A stretch of 64,000 bases of DNA from positions 129,625-193,624 of the forward strand of contig CAJUSK010000012.1 in NCBI GenBank assembly GCA_910589075.1. Reading direction: 5' to 3'. This document shows positions 51,633-61,004 of the stretch, one piece after another. This DNA comes from an uncultured Lachnospiraceae bacterium (GTDB lineage: Bacteria > Bacillota > Clostridia > Lachnospirales > Lachnospiraceae). How positions within the stretch are numbered: the first letter of the stretch is position 1; each line of letters opens with the position of its first letter. Both the position numbers and the translations under genes were made by a program. The notes under the pieces were generated by a model, which saw only the letters and a program-made list of their open reading frames with translations, was not told where the DNA came from and did not search any database.

Positions 51633-52448
51633 ATGATGAAAATAGATATGCACTGTCACACAAAAGAAGGATCTCTGGACGGAAAAGTCCCCATTGAAAC
51701 ATATATCCGGCTCCTGCAGGAACAGGGAATCCACGGAATGCTGGTATCCGACCACAACTCCTACAACGGCTACCGGTACTGGAAAAATCACAGGGATAAG
51801 ATGCCCCCGGATTTTGTGGTGCTCAAAGGCATTGAATATGATACCATTGACGCCGGACATATTCTTGTCATACTGCCCACAGGAGTAAAAGTCCCCCTCA
51901 TTGAACTGCGCGGAATGCCTGTCAATGTATTGATTGATATTGTACACCGCCATGGCGGCATTCTGGGGCCGGCCCATCCCTGTGGAGAACGGTTTCTGAG
52001 CCTTACCAACAACCGCCGGTTTCGGAAACAGAAGTCTATGCTTGAAAAATTTGATTTTGTAGAGACTTTTAACTCCTGTGAACCCGAAAGCAGTAACGAA
52101 GGCGCGCTGATGCTGGCCCAGGCCTATGGGAAGCCCGGTTTTGGCGGCAGCGATTCCCACCGCCCGGACTGTGTGGGAACGGCTTATACCTGTTTTTCCC
52201 AGGACATCCGCTCGGAAACGGATCTGATCAATTATATTCTGTCCGGAAATTCCACATCCACCGGCGGCTGCTATTACCATGGCACCACCCGCGAAAAAAT
52301 AGGCAAAATGAATCAGGCGCTGGTTTTTTCCTTCTGGTTCTACAACAAAGGGTCTGAGTTGCTGCGCAGGCACAAGCGGAACGCTGCTCTCAGGGAAGAC
52401 GACGAAATCACATTACAAAGATATGAAGAAAGCCGGAACGGGATTTAA
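51633..52448 (+). CDS. PHP-domain metal-dependent phosphoesterase
   Basis: A 271-residue protein with MKIDMHCHTKEGSLDG, LVSDHNSYNGYRYW, VLKGIEYDTIDAGHILVI, ILGPAHPCGERFLS and GFGGSDSHRPDCVG, the full PHP metal site. It belongs to the short PHP group (COG0613/COG1387-like), distinct from the RnmA-like protein at 2.2 kb. The substrate is unknown. Its 3' end overlaps the convergent CmpB-like gene by four bases. Confidence 0.85.
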   Translation: MMKIDMHCHTKEGSLDGKVPIETYIRLLQEQGIHGMLVSDHNSYNGYRYWKNHRDKMPPDFVVLKGIEYDTIDAGHILVILPTGVKVPLIELRGMPVNVLIDIVHRHGGILGPAHPCGERFLSLTNNRRFRKQKSMLEKFDFVETFNSCEPESSNEGALMLAQAYGKPGFGGSDSHRPDCVGTAYTCFSQDIRSETDLINYILSGNSTSTGGCYYHGTTREKIGKMNQALVFSFWFYNKGSELLRRHKRNAALREDDEITLQRYEESRNGI

Positions 52449-53260
52449 TCCTTCCGGCCTTTCTTTTTATATTCGCCCATATGCTCTTTCACATACTCTC
52501 TGGCAGACGCCTTGAGTTCTTCCATTGCTCCCTTAAATCTGGAAGAAATCATGCCGGGGTTGTCCAATAGCAGCCGCCGTCTGTAAAAATCACTCAGATT
52601 CCCAAGCTGCCTGCGCCGTTCATGCAGCAGCCGGAATTTTTTGTGCAGTTCCTCCCGCTCCTGATTGAGGGTCTGATCTGCAACGGCAATGAGCACATCC
52701 ATCCGCTTTTGCATATGCTCCATTTCCGCTTTTGCCTGTTCCAGTCTGTCCAGCACATCCCGCATGTCCAGGGCCGCCCGGAAAGACAGCCCAAAGTCTG
52801 TCAGCATATACACCGTCAGCACCAGTGTCAGACCGGTAAGCAGACCGGAGGGCATCCCCTCCACCAGCTCTGCTATGGGGCTGTGAATGACCTCTGTCAT
52901 CAGAATGGTCAAACATCCCCAGGCTATGGTAGAACTGAGGCAAATCTGTCCCTGAAAGTTCATAAATTTGCCCGAATAGTCCCAATACCGCACCTGAAAC
53001 AGCTTTTCCGTCACAGTTCCGGTCACATATTCCAGCAGTGTGGCGCCCACACAGCCTGCCAGATAAGTGAGTGGAATATTGTCCTGAAAGGGCGCCGAAA
53101 CCACCAGCATCATCAATGCCCCGCTGCCATAAATTGGCAGAAAAGGCCCCCGCATAAAGCCTCTGTTCACCGGATGCCTCATCCGTATGGACACATAGGC
53201 AGATTCAAAACACCATCCCAGAAAACAGTACAGATAAAAGAAGAAAAGCCATTTACACAT
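52445..53260 (-). CDS. CmpB-like putative permease with C-terminal coiled coil
   Basis: A 271-residue protein. The first 165 residues carry about five membrane segments with the PF06541 blocks (FFFYLYCFLGWCFESAYVSI, RGFMRGPFLPIYGSGALMML, LLEYVTGTVTEKLFQVRYWD). The remaining part is a charged coiled coil (ALDMRDVLDRLEQAKAEMEH, QEREELHKKFRLLHERRRQL) facing the cytosol. It overlaps the YlmH-like gene by eight bases. Transport function is not proven for the family. Confidence 0.85.
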   Translation of the reverse strand: MCKWLFFFYLYCFLGWCFESAYVSIRMRHPVNRGFMRGPFLPIYGSGALMMLVVSAPFQDNIPLTYLAGCVGATLLEYVTGTVTEKLFQVRYWDYSGKFMNFQGQICLSSTIAWGCLTILMTEVIHSPIAELVEGMPSGLLTGLTLVLTVYMLTDFGLSFRAALDMRDVLDRLEQAKAEMEHMQKRMDVLIAVADQTLNQEREELHKKFRLLHERRRQLGNLSDFYRRRLLLDNPGMISSRFKGAMEELKASAREYVKEHMGEYKKKGRKD

Positions 53261-54023
53261 AAAACTCTACCACAATATTGCATTTACCCTTTCTTGTCAT
53301 ATGACTCAGGCCATGGTACACAAATTTCCCGTGTCCCCGCACAGAGATAATATCCCCTTTCCGTGGCGTGCAGCTCGCCTGTTCCTGTAAGCGCCCGTTG
53401 ACAGACACTCTCTTCTCCCGAAACAGCAGCGTGCTCTTTTCCCTGGACAATCCCATGGCTCTGGCAATCACTCCGTCCAGCCGTTCTGAAGACACCTGAT
53501 ATTCACGGCGTTCCAGACAGGGCTGCGGCGGCTTTATCTCCTCCCCGCACAATCCGCAGGTCACACTGGTATGCTTGATTTTCACCAGATGTTCCATGAT
53601 ATAAGGCGCAATCCGCTCCACACAGTACAGATAAGCCCCGGACGCCTCTGTCACAATGTCCCCCAGCGTACTTCTCTCAATTCCCAGATGCATACAGGCC
53701 CCCAGAAAATCTCTGTGGGTCAGCCTGTCGGCAAATTTTTCCGAAAGAGGACGGATATACAGACAGACAATGGGAAAGGGCAGATCATACCCCAGCATCT
53801 CTTCACTACCAAACCGTACCATCTGCCGCTCACTGCAGACGCCTCCTCCGTACACCCGGCTGGGCACATGAGACAGCTCCCGTTCCATCCCATAGAAAAC
53901 ATCCAGTTCTGCCATACCGAGAAAATCGGTAAAGCAATACACATTCTGCATATAACATTTGTCCGCCAGTTCACGGAACCGTTTTTTCATCTGCTGTAAT
54001 TCTTTTTCACTCTCTGCGCTCAT
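53253..54023 (-). CDS. YlmH-like RNA-binding protein with S4 domain
   Basis: A 256-residue protein. The N-terminal two thirds resemble YlmH (YCFTDFLGMAELDVFYGM, LTHRDFLGACMHLGIERSTL, GDIVTEASGAYLYC). The C-terminal S4 domain reads SSERLDGVIARAMGLSREKS and FREKRVSVNGRLQEQA. YlmH (RqcP2) is linked to ribosome quality control and usually sits in the division cluster; here it lies behind the CobW genes. Cys pairs (TCGLCGEE) are an unusual addition. Confidence 0.88.
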   Translation of the reverse strand: MSAESEKELQQMKKRFRELADKCYMQNVYCFTDFLGMAELDVFYGMERELSHVPSRVYGGGVCSERQMVRFGSEEMLGYDLPFPIVCLYIRPLSEKFADRLTHRDFLGACMHLGIERSTLGDIVTEASGAYLYCVERIAPYIMEHLVKIKHTSVTCGLCGEEIKPPQPCLERREYQVSSERLDGVIARAMGLSREKSTLLFREKRVSVNGRLQEQASCTPRKGDIISVRGHGKFVYHGLSHMTRKGKCNIVVEFYV

Positions 54024-54052
54024 GGCAATCCGCCCCTTTTATCTCCTGTGGT

Positions 54053-54988
54053 TCACATTCGGGAAAAGTCAATAATTTCCTCATCCGGCGCCTGACAGGG
54101 TTTGACGGAGACAGCGTGCAGCACCGGCCCCTCTCCGCCATAATCCGCCCAGTATTCCCGATGCATCACGGCACGGACCCGGACCCAGTCCCGCTCCCGC
54201 AGCGCCCTGGCGCCGTCATATTCACAGGCAAAGCCTAAAAAGGCCATATCATCAACGCAACAGGTCATGGCCATCCTGCCCGGCACAAAATAATCCCCGG
54301 GGAACCCTTTGGGTTTTAATACCATGGCGGTAAAAACCAGCTCCTTGCCTTCATACCGCTCTCCATGGTCCAGGGCATCCAGATAAAATATGCCATACCC
54401 CGTATTATCCAGTTCCAGCGTATCCTGCTTCAGGTCATAGGGCAGTTCGTCCTCCATGATGGAATTCACTTCCCCATTGGCATCCTCAAAAATAATTTCC
54501 GCCTGCTGATTGATTGCTTTCACATTCCGCTTATAACTGCTCAGATCCTGAATCCCGTCACAGCGATTGAAAATAATCATATCAGAAGCCCGCAGCATTT
54601 CCGCCAGCAGCGACTTCATATTGGCAAAGTACATGACAAAGGTGGAAGCGTCAATGGTGGTGATCTGCTGCTCAATCTGCCAGTTCGCAGGCAGTTTCAT
54701 CTCTTTGAAGTTCCACATGCCATTGTACTCGATGATGATCCGCTCCGGACGGTGCTTCTTCTCAAGAGCCGTCAGATATTCCGCCGTAAAATCCTCTTCT
54801 TCCTCAATCACTTCCAGAATGGTGCGGCTGCTCTTTAACAGTTTCTGATCAAATTCAACTTCCCCTTCCTCACAGAGAATCAACAACGTCTTCTCCCTGA
54901 TCCGAAAATAGGGCTGTTCCAATGTATAACGGATAAATTCCGACTTCCCGCTTTCCAGGAAACCATTTATCATATAAACAGTTTTCAT
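54053..54988 (-). CDS. CobW-like GTPase, divergent
   Basis: A 311-residue P-loop protein starting MKTVYMINGFLESGKSEFIR. GFLESGKSE replaces the usual GFLGSGKTT, and the CXCC metal motif of COG0523 proteins is absent (LILCEEGEVEFDQ at that place). FNRCDGIQDLSSY serves as the guanine-recognition region. The C-terminal 120 residues form a separate OB-like part (LVFTAMVLKPKGFPGDYFVP). It pairs with the neighbouring His-rich CobW protein. AAAAGGAGTCGGT before the ATG fixes the start. Confidence 0.82.
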   Translation of the reverse strand: MKTVYMINGFLESGKSEFIRYTLEQPYFRIREKTLLILCEEGEVEFDQKLLKSSRTILEVIEEEEDFTAEYLTALEKKHRPERIIIEYNGMWNFKEMKLPANWQIEQQITTIDASTFVMYFANMKSLLAEMLRASDMIIFNRCDGIQDLSSYKRNVKAINQQAEIIFEDANGEVNSIMEDELPYDLKQDTLELDNTGYGIFYLDALDHGERYEGKELVFTAMVLKPKGFPGDYFVPGRMAMTCCVDDMAFLGFACEYDGARALRERDWVRVRAVMHREYWADYGGEGPVLHAVSVKPCQAPDEEIIDFSRM

Positions 54989-55040
54989 ACCGACTCCTTT
55001 TCCGGCCTCACACAGCCGGCGCCATACAGGTCCTGTGCCT

Positions 55041-56210
55041 CTATTTTGCAAACAATCCCTGCAGCTTATCCTCTTTCATCTGCGAACCGATCACACAGAT
55101 CTTTCCTGTCAACTCAGCTCTGCCATCCCTGATATCCGTCTCACCCGGCACATAATCAAAATAGGTCCAGTTCCCGGATCTGTCCGGCAGCATGCCTTTG
55201 GCGCGCAGAATGATACCATACGTATCCTCATCCTCCAGGGCTTTGAGCGCATTGGCAATCTCTTCCTTTGTATAGCAGGCAGCAGTCTCCTTACCCCAGC
55301 TTGTAAAAACTTCATCCGCATGATGATGGTGTTCATGGTCATGACAGCCACAGGTACAGCCCGGCCCGTGGTCGTGGGTATGATGATGGCCCTCGTGGCC
55401 TTCCCCGTGCTCATGGCTGTGGCAATGACCCTCGTGGCCTTCTCCATGCTCATGGCTGTGGCAATGACCTCCGTGGCCTTCCCCATGCTCATGGTCATGG
55501 CAATGACCTCCGTGGCCTTCTCCATGCTCATGGCAATGGCCCTCATGGCCTCCATGCCCTTCCTTATGTTCCTGCTGTCTGCGGGTTTCTTCCAGCAGCT
55601 CCTCCATCCAGTCCCCCGGTTCTTCCATGGCTTTCAGAATCTGCATTCCATCCAGAGACTCCCAGGGTGTGGTAATGATGGTGGCTTTTGGATTGTGGGT
55701 TCTGACCAGTTCCACCGCCCCGGCCGTCTTTTCCGCACTGATGTTGCCGGTCCGGCTCAGAATCACCAGGCTTGCGCTGCCAATCTGATTCAGGAAAAAC
55801 TCCCCGAAGTTCTTTGCATACATTTTACATTTGGAAGCGTCCACCACTGCCACCGCGCTGCTCAGGGCGACTTCCCCGTCTGTGTGTACATTCTGCACCG
55901 CGCGGATCACATCGGATAATTTCCCCACGCCGGAAGGCTCAATCAAAATCCGTTCCGGCCCGTAGGTTTCCAGCACTTCCTGCAGAGAAGCGCCAAAATC
56001 CCCCACCAGCGAGCAGCAGATGCAGCCGGAATTCATCTCCTTCATTTCCACACCGGATTCCTTCAAAAATCCGCCGTCGATTCCGATTTCTCCGAACTCA
56101 TTTTCGATCAGAACCACTTTCGTATCCTGCAGCGCCTCTTTTAACAGCTTCCTGATCAATGTCGTCTTCCCGGCTCCCAAAAAGCCGGAGATAATATCAA
56201 TTTTCGTCAT
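55041..56210 (-). CDS. CobW/COG0523 GTPase with long His-rich metal-binding region
   Basis: A 389-residue metallochaperone-type GTPase. P-loop DIISGFLGAGKTTLIRK, the metal motif NSGCICCSLVGDF, and ILIEPSGVGKLSDVI. Between about 215 and 310 comes a His/Gly/Glu-rich stretch of five tandem units (HEHGEGHGGHCHDH type) ending in CTCGCHDHEHHHH. The CobW_C domain follows (TYGIILRAKGMLPDRSGNW). It probably binds Zn, Ni or Co and delivers it. In the tetrapyrrole operon the plausible clients are the Zn enzyme HemB or the cobalt-using CbiK. It overlaps the protease gene by 14 bases. Confidence 0.92.
   Translation of the reverse strand: MTKIDIISGFLGAGKTTLIRKLLKEALQDTKVVLIENEFGEIGIDGGFLKESGVEMKEMNSGCICCSLVGDFGASLQEVLETYGPERILIEPSGVGKLSDVIRAVQNVHTDGEVALSSAVAVVDASKCKMYAKNFGEFFLNQIGSASLVILSRTGNISAEKTAGAVELVRTHNPKATIITTPWESLDGMQILKAMEEPGDWMEELLEETRRQQEHKEGHGGHEGHCHEHGEGHGGHCHDHEHGEGHGGHCHSHEHGEGHEGHCHSHEHGEGHEGHHHTHDHGPGCTCGCHDHEHHHHADEVFTSWGKETAACYTKEEIANALKALEDEDTYGIILRAKGMLPDRSGNWTYFDYVPGETDIRDGRAELTGKICVIGSQMKEDKLQGLFAK
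55340..55570. repeat. In-frame tandem repeat encoding the His-rich region
   Basis: Repeats of about 42-57 bases (GCCTTCCCCATGCTCATGG and CAATGACCTCCGTGGCC variants) encode the His-rich units of the CobW protein. Such a stretch can expand or shrink by slippage without breaking the frame if whole units are changed. Confidence 0.8.
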
Positions 56211-57015
56211 ATGACATCCCTCTTTCACTTACTTGTTCCCATTCATCCAGAATACTTTTCATGGGCAGGCTGGCCGTTTCATTCTCATGACCGCCGGTAA
56301 TCATCCCCACACAGTGGCCATGCTCGTCATAAGTGCCGCCGCCGGACATACCGGGCTTTGCCTTACAATAATTATACTGCATATGAGAACCAAACTCTTC
56401 AAAATAATACCAGGGATCGGCAACCATCCCTTCGGAAATATTACTCGCCACACCATCTGTGGAACCTACCATAAATATACTGCTGCCCTTTTGCAGCTGC
56501 TCATTGCAGCCCGCCCGCACAGTCACACAGCGGAGTCTGGCACGGCGCTCATAGGAAAGCTGGCTGATGTCGGCCAGTACAAACCCCACATCCAGATTGT
56601 CTGACAGATAAATCCTTCTGCCGGAAACTTCCGCACCGTTGTAAAGTTTAATGACGGAAAACTCTCCCGCTGCCAGCTGGTGCCGGTTGGAAGCAATCAC
56701 CAGGGAATTTTCCCGAATCTCCAGTATAATGCCGCTTCCCAGATAATTTCCCGTCCGCACCTGTACCACGGTGGGCAGGTTGTTCCGGATCGACTGGGAC
56801 ATATCGCCGTTATAATTTTCTGTCACGTCAAGGAGCCCCAGATGGACCAGCCCCAGCCACTCGTCTTCCGGCGTGGTAGCCTGTACCAGCGGCCCCATGG
56901 ATTCGTCTCTGGCACAGACGATACGCACATCGGTAAAAAAGATACCCCACATACACAGAACCAGGCAAACCATCCTCCCTGCGCCCCATGGCAGGCGCCG
57001 CCCTTCTTTATTCAT
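56197..57015 (-). CDS. Trypsin-like serine protease, membrane anchored
   Basis: A 272-residue S1-type protease. An N-terminal hydrophobic segment (GRMVCLVLCMWGIFFTDV) exports it. The triad can be traced: VIASNRHQL (His), SDNLDVGFVL (Asp) and KPGMSGGGTYDEHG (Ser). The ATG at 57015 overlaps the hemB stop by eight bases and the 3' end overlaps the CobW gene, so it is embedded in the tetrapyrrole operon, where its role is unclear. DegP-type PDZ domains are missing. Confidence 0.82.
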   Translation of the reverse strand: MNKEGRRLPWGAGRMVCLVLCMWGIFFTDVRIVCARDESMGPLVQATTPEDEWLGLVHLGLLDVTENYNGDMSQSIRNNLPTVVQVRTGNYLGSGIILEIRENSLVIASNRHQLAAGEFSVIKLYNGAEVSGRRIYLSDNLDVGFVLADISQLSYERRARLRCVTVRAGCNEQLQKGSSIFMVGSTDGVASNISEGMVADPWYYFEEFGSHMQYNYCKAKPGMSGGGTYDEHGHCVGMITGGHENETASLPMKSILDEWEQVSERGMSYDEN

Positions 57016-57973
57016 CTTCCAGCCATCCCGCCACATCCAGGGCATGATACGTAATGATTATATCCGCACCGGCCCGTTTCATGGCCAGCATATTTTCCAT
57101 GACAATCCGCCGCTCATCAATCCAGCCCTGTGCCGCAGCCGCCTTGACCATGGCATATTCCCCGCTTACATTGTAGACTGCCATAGGATAATCAAATCGC
57201 TGTGAAGCAGCCCTGAGCACATCCAGATACGCCAGTCCCGGCTTCACCATTAAAATATCGGCGCCCTCCTCAATGTCGGCCTCCATTTCACGCAGCGCCT
57301 CCCTGACATTGGGCGGATCCATCTGATAGGTTTTCCTGTCTCCAAATCCGGGAGCGGAGTGGGCTGCCTCCCGGAAAGGCCCATAATAGCCTGACGCATA
57401 TTTGGCACTGTAAGACATAATGGGGATATCCACAAAGCCTGCCGCGTCCAGTCCCCGCCGGATAGCCGCCACCCGCCCGTCCATCATATCAGAGGGCGCT
57501 ATCAAATCCGCACCGGCCTTTGCCAGACTCACAGACATCTCTGTCAGCAAAGGCAATGTCTCATCATTGAGAATATGGCAGCCATCCACCAGCCCGCAAT
57601 GCCCATGGGACGTATACTCACAGAGACACACATCAGCGATGACCAGAAATTCAGGATTCTGCTCCTTCAGATAACGAATGGCCCGCTGTGTAATGCCGTC
57701 CCTGGCATATGCCTGGCTTCCCCGTTCATCCTTATGGGCGGGAATACCAAAAATCAACAGGTTCTGAACTCCCCTTTCTCTGATTTCCTTACAGAGTTCG
57801 TCCAGCCTGTCAATGGAATACTGAAAAATCCCCGGCATGGATGCCACCGGATTTTTCATATTCTCTCCCTCTGTCACAAATATCGGATACACAAGCTGCT
57901 GCCTGTGAATTCTTGTCTCCTGCACCAGGCTTCTCATTGCCCCGCTGCTGCGAAGTCTTCTCATCCTTCTCAT
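57008..57973 (-). CDS. hemB: Delta-aminolevulinic acid dehydratase (porphobilinogen synthase), Zn type
   Basis: A 321-residue HemB. The zinc site DVCLCEYTSHGHCG has all three Cys, so it is the Zn-dependent form. The Schiff-base Lys regions are MSYSAKYASGYYGPFRE and ILMVKPGLAYLDVL. It condenses two ALA to porphobilinogen. ATG 57973 ([13 protein letters not shown]) gives the normal family length and overlaps the cobA-hemD stop by four bases. Confidence 0.96.
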   Translation of the reverse strand: MRRMRRLRSSGAMRSLVQETRIHRQQLVYPIFVTEGENMKNPVASMPGIFQYSIDRLDELCKEIRERGVQNLLIFGIPAHKDERGSQAYARDGITQRAIRYLKEQNPEFLVIADVCLCEYTSHGHCGLVDGCHILNDETLPLLTEMSVSLAKAGADLIAPSDMMDGRVAAIRRGLDAAGFVDIPIMSYSAKYASGYYGPFREAAHSAPGFGDRKTYQMDPPNVREALREMEADIEEGADILMVKPGLAYLDVLRAASQRFDYPMAVYNVSGEYAMVKAAAAQGWIDERRIVMENMLAMKRAGADIIITYHALDVAGWLEDE

Positions 57974-59529
57974 ATACGCCCATCCTTTCTGCCTGTGTAA
58001 TCCGCCAGGATTGCCTCTGCGAGTCCCTCTGCCGTAAAAGTACGCGCCACCTGGCAATGTCTGCATCCGGCCCGCGCAAGCGCCTCCGCCGTCCTGGTCC
58101 CTATGGCAAAAACAGAAATATGTTTAAAAGTCTCCGTTTCAAACATATGAGGATTCTCCCGGCAAAATGCCGCCACGCCAAAGCTGCTCGCAAATGTGAG
58201 ATATGACAATGTTGTCACTTCTTTCATGGGCCTGCACGGCCCCGCCTTCGTCTCATAGGCTTCCACACGCACAACGGAAATACCCGCTTTCTTCAAGGTC
58301 TCTTCCAGAACCGGATTCCCTTCCCTGGCCTGCCAGAGGATTACCCGGTCCCGCCCCTGATCCAGTTGTTCCACAAGGCCCTTTGCCAGATCCTCCGCCG
58401 TATATACCTGTGGCATAAAATCCGGATAGATGCCCCGCTCTTCCAGCGCTGCGGCCGTGCCGCTGCCGATGACGGCCATGCGGATACCGGACAGCGTCCG
58501 CATATCCCGGCGCTCGTCAGACCACTGCCTGAAAAAAACATCCACCCCAACCGCGCTTGTAAATACAATCCATGTGCAGGCAGATACCTCCTCCAGACGG
58601 ATTGCCCCGGCCCTGCTATGGGTAAACACCCCCTGTACCCACAGTGTTTCCGCGCCGGCGCCCCGCAGCAAACTGCTCAGCTTCCTGGTCAGCTTTCCGG
58701 TTCCCACCATCCCGATCCTGACACCGGACAGAGGAAGGCTGCTCTCACACCGCAGGGAAAGGCCCGCCGTCTCCCCTACCAGAATCACAGCCGGAGAAAC
58801 CAGCCCTTCCCGCCGGACTTTTTCCCCGATATCCGACAGTGTCCCCCGGACAAGGCACTCATTATACCGATGACCGTTTCCGATGATCGCTGCCGGAAGA
58901 GACGGCGGCCTTCCATATTCCATTAACAGGGAACAGATCCGCTCCAGGGAGGAAAGCCCCATCAGAAATACCAGTGTGCCTTCCGTATCTCTAAGGCCCG
59001 CTATCTGGCTGCGCAAATACGCCTCCCTCCCTTCCCGGGTCCGATCCGTTGTATGCCCGGTTATCACATGAAAGGACCGGCTCATTTTCCTGTGCGTCAC
59101 CGGGATACCGGCCAGCTCCGGCACTGCAACGGCACTGCTCACGCCCGGCACAACGGTAAAGGGAACCCGGGCAGCCAGAAGATACTCTGCCTCTTCTCCG
59201 CCTCTTCCGAATACAAAGGGATCCCCGCCTTTCAGCCGCACCACCTGCAGGCCTTCTTTTGCTTTCCGCACCAGAAGCTTATTGATCTCATCCTGCCGGA
59301 CGCCATGTCCGGCCCCTTTGCCCACATCAATCTGCTCACAGCCGTCTTTTACTTCTCCCAATAATTCTTCCCCGGAAAGCCTGTCATATACAACCACATC
59401 ACAACCGCGCAAAAGTTCCAGGCCCTGAACCGTAATCAGATCCCGGCGTCCCGGACCGGCGCCCACCAGAAATACGTGCCCCATCCCTTTGCCTGCATTG
59501 TCCTGCCATAACATATTATCTGTTTCCAT
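57970..59529 (-). CDS. cobA-hemD: Fused uroporphyrinogen-III methyltransferase and uroporphyrinogen-III synthase
   Basis: A 519-residue fusion. The N-terminal 260 residues are Cob[65 protein letters not shown] and GEAVILVGE-like [12 protein letters not shown]. The C-terminal 240 residues are HemD ([45 protein letters not shown]). It closes hydroxymethylbilane to uro'gen III and methylates it to precorrin-2. The start ATG 59529 has AAGGTG six bases upstream; an ATG at 59484 would start directly at the SUMT domain. Confidence 0.94.
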   Translation of the reverse strand: METDNMLWQDNAGKGMGHVFLVGAGPGRRDLITVQGLELLRGCDVVVYDRLSGEELLGEVKDGCEQIDVGKGAGHGVRQDEINKLLVRKAKEGLQVVRLKGGDPFVFGRGGEEAEYLLAARVPFTVVPGVSSAVAVPELAGIPVTHRKMSRSFHVITGHTTDRTREGREAYLRSQIAGLRDTEGTLVFLMGLSSLERICSLLMEYGRPPSLPAAIIGNGHRYNECLVRGTLSDIGEKVRREGLVSPAVILVGETAGLSLRCESSLPLSGVRIGMVGTGKLTRKLSSLLRGAGAETLWVQGVFTHSRAGAIRLEEVSACTWIVFTSAVGVDVFFRQWSDERRDMRTLSGIRMAVIGSGTAAALEERGIYPDFMPQVYTAEDLAKGLVEQLDQGRDRVILWQAREGNPVLEETLKKAGISVVRVEAYETKAGPCRPMKEVTTLSYLTFASSFGVAAFCRENPHMFETETFKHISVFAIGTRTAEALARAGCRHCQVARTFTAEGLAEAILADYTGRKDGRI

Positions 59530-60517
59530 TCCCTGCACCTTGTATCACCGCCATGATTTTTTCCGCTGCCTCCCTGCCCAATGCCTCACTCTGTTCTGCC
59601 GGTCCACGGACGCTGCTCCGAAAGCATGTTCCATCCTGCCAGTAGGCGGCGTCCATCTGCAAAATCCCGTCCCGGCAACGGGAATACGCCGCCGCCGGCT
59701 GATGGCAGTCCGCCCCTGTGGCACGCAGGAAAGCCCGCTCCGCCAGAAAACTGTACATCGTTTCTCTGTCATTGACCTGCGCCAGCAGCCCCCGGTACGG
59801 AGAATCCCGGCGGCACTGAACCGCAATAATCCCCTGGGCGGCCGCCGGCAGAAAAGTTGTCTCTTCTAACACTTGAAACGAAAACCGCTCCCGGATTGCA
59901 CTGCGGGACAGGGTGCCGTACGCCCCCCGAAACGGTTCCCTGCCATCCGCCCCGCCGGGGCCTCTGCCCTGCGTTTCCCCAGGCAGCAATGCGAGCCGCT
60001 CCAGCCCTGCCGCCGCCAGAATCAGGCCGTCCACCTCACCTGCCAGCAGCTTCTGCAGCCGGGTAATCACATTGCCCCGGACCATTTGGGTCTTACAGCC
60101 CATGAATTGTTTTACCTGTTCCCTGCGCCGCAGGCTGGCAGTGCCGATGACACCGCCCTGCGCCGGCCATTTCCCCCTCACCGTTACCAGCACATCCATC
60201 GGATTGCCCCTGGGCAGCACTGCGCCCGTGATCAGTTCCGGCGGCATGTCCACCGGCATATCCTTTCCACTGTGGACAGCCACATCCATTTCCCCTTCCA
60301 GAAGCGCTTTCTCAAAAGCGGAAACAAACATGCCCTTCCCTTCAAACGCATACAGCGGTCTGTTCTGTATGGCATCCCCTGCCGTCATCAACTCCGCCAG
60401 TTCCCAGCAAAAGGTATGCTCCACGTTGCTGCACGCTTCCGCCAGCATACGCGCCTGCGCCAATGCCAGATCACTCTTCCTTGTACCGATCCGCATAACC
60501 GGATGCCGTCTATCCAT
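59516..60517 (-). CDS. hemC: Porphobilinogen deaminase (hydroxymethylbilane synthase)
   Basis: A 333-residue HemC: MRIGTRKSDLALAQARML, VAVHSGKDMPVDMPPEL, VIGTASLRRREQVKQF and RGNVITRLQKLLAGEVDGLI. The dipyrromethane cofactor Cys is in ATGADCHQPAAAYS. The family motif usually reads GGCxxPxGA, so GADCHQPAA is a mild variant. The start ATG 60517 overlaps the precorrin-2 dehydrogenase stop by eight bases; an internal ATG at 60496 lacks a ribosome site. Confidence 0.95.
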   Translation of the reverse strand: MDRRHPVMRIGTRKSDLALAQARMLAEACSNVEHTFCWELAELMTAGDAIQNRPLYAFEGKGMFVSAFEKALLEGEMDVAVHSGKDMPVDMPPELITGAVLPRGNPMDVLVTVRGKWPAQGGVIGTASLRRREQVKQFMGCKTQMVRGNVITRLQKLLAGEVDGLILAAAGLERLALLPGETQGRGPGGADGREPFRGAYGTLSRSAIRERFSFQVLEETTFLPAAAQGIIAVQCRRDSPYRGLLAQVNDRETMYSFLAERAFLRATGADCHQPAAAYSRCRDGILQMDAAYWQDGTCFRSSVRGPAEQSEALGREAAEKIMAVIQGAGNGNR

Positions 60518-61004
60518 TCTCCATCCCTTCCTTCTCCAGTTCTGCGATCCATTCCGGCAGCGCCGACTCCAGCCGTTTGCGGATGGCCGACGCCATTTTA
60601 GGAGAGATACCGGAAGTGCCGATACCCGCCACAACCGCCCCCTCCACACAATAGGCGGGAAAAAAGAAATCGCATTCTTCCCTGCAGTCGGCCACATTCA
60701 CGGGAATTCCCTGTTTCCGGCAATATGCCGCCACCTGTTGATTCACCTGCCGGTCGTTGGTGGCCGCTATGACCAGCGCCCAGTCCTGCGCTGCCAGATC
60801 CGCTTCCCGCACCCTGCGCCGTATCCTGTTCAGCCCCGGCTCCTGCATTGCGCCGTCTTTTGTTTCCGCAAACCACTCCGCCACCATGGTCACTTCCGCG
60901 CCAAACGCCAGCAGCCCCCGGCATTTTCTGGATGCCACCCTGCCGCCGCCCACAATCAGACACGCTCTGTTTTCCAGTGAAACAAACATGGGAAAATAAG
61001 CCAT
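60510..61004 (-). CDS. Precorrin-2 dehydrogenase (SirC/Met8 N-terminal type)
   Basis: A 164-residue NAD-binding protein starting MAYFPMFVSLENRACLIVGG, with GGGRVASRKCRGLLAFGAEV, VIAATNDRQVNQQVAAYCRK and VVAGIGTSGISPKMASAIRK. It oxidises precorrin-2 to sirohydrochlorin; a separate chelatase would add the metal (CbiK is encoded upstream). Its ATG shares one base with the hemA stop (TAATG). Confidence 0.92.
   Translation of the reverse strand: MAYFPMFVSLENRACLIVGGGRVASRKCRGLLAFGAEVTMVAEWFAETKDGAMQEPGLNRIRRRVREADLAAQDWALVIAATNDRQVNQQVAAYCRKQGIPVNVADCREECDFFFPAYCVEGAVVAGIGTSGISPKMASAIRKRLESALPEWIAELEKEGMENG

Noticed and set aside
55340..55570. CRISPR-like array
   Set aside because: The regular repeat lies in frame within the CobW gene and encodes His-rich units with no unique spacers.
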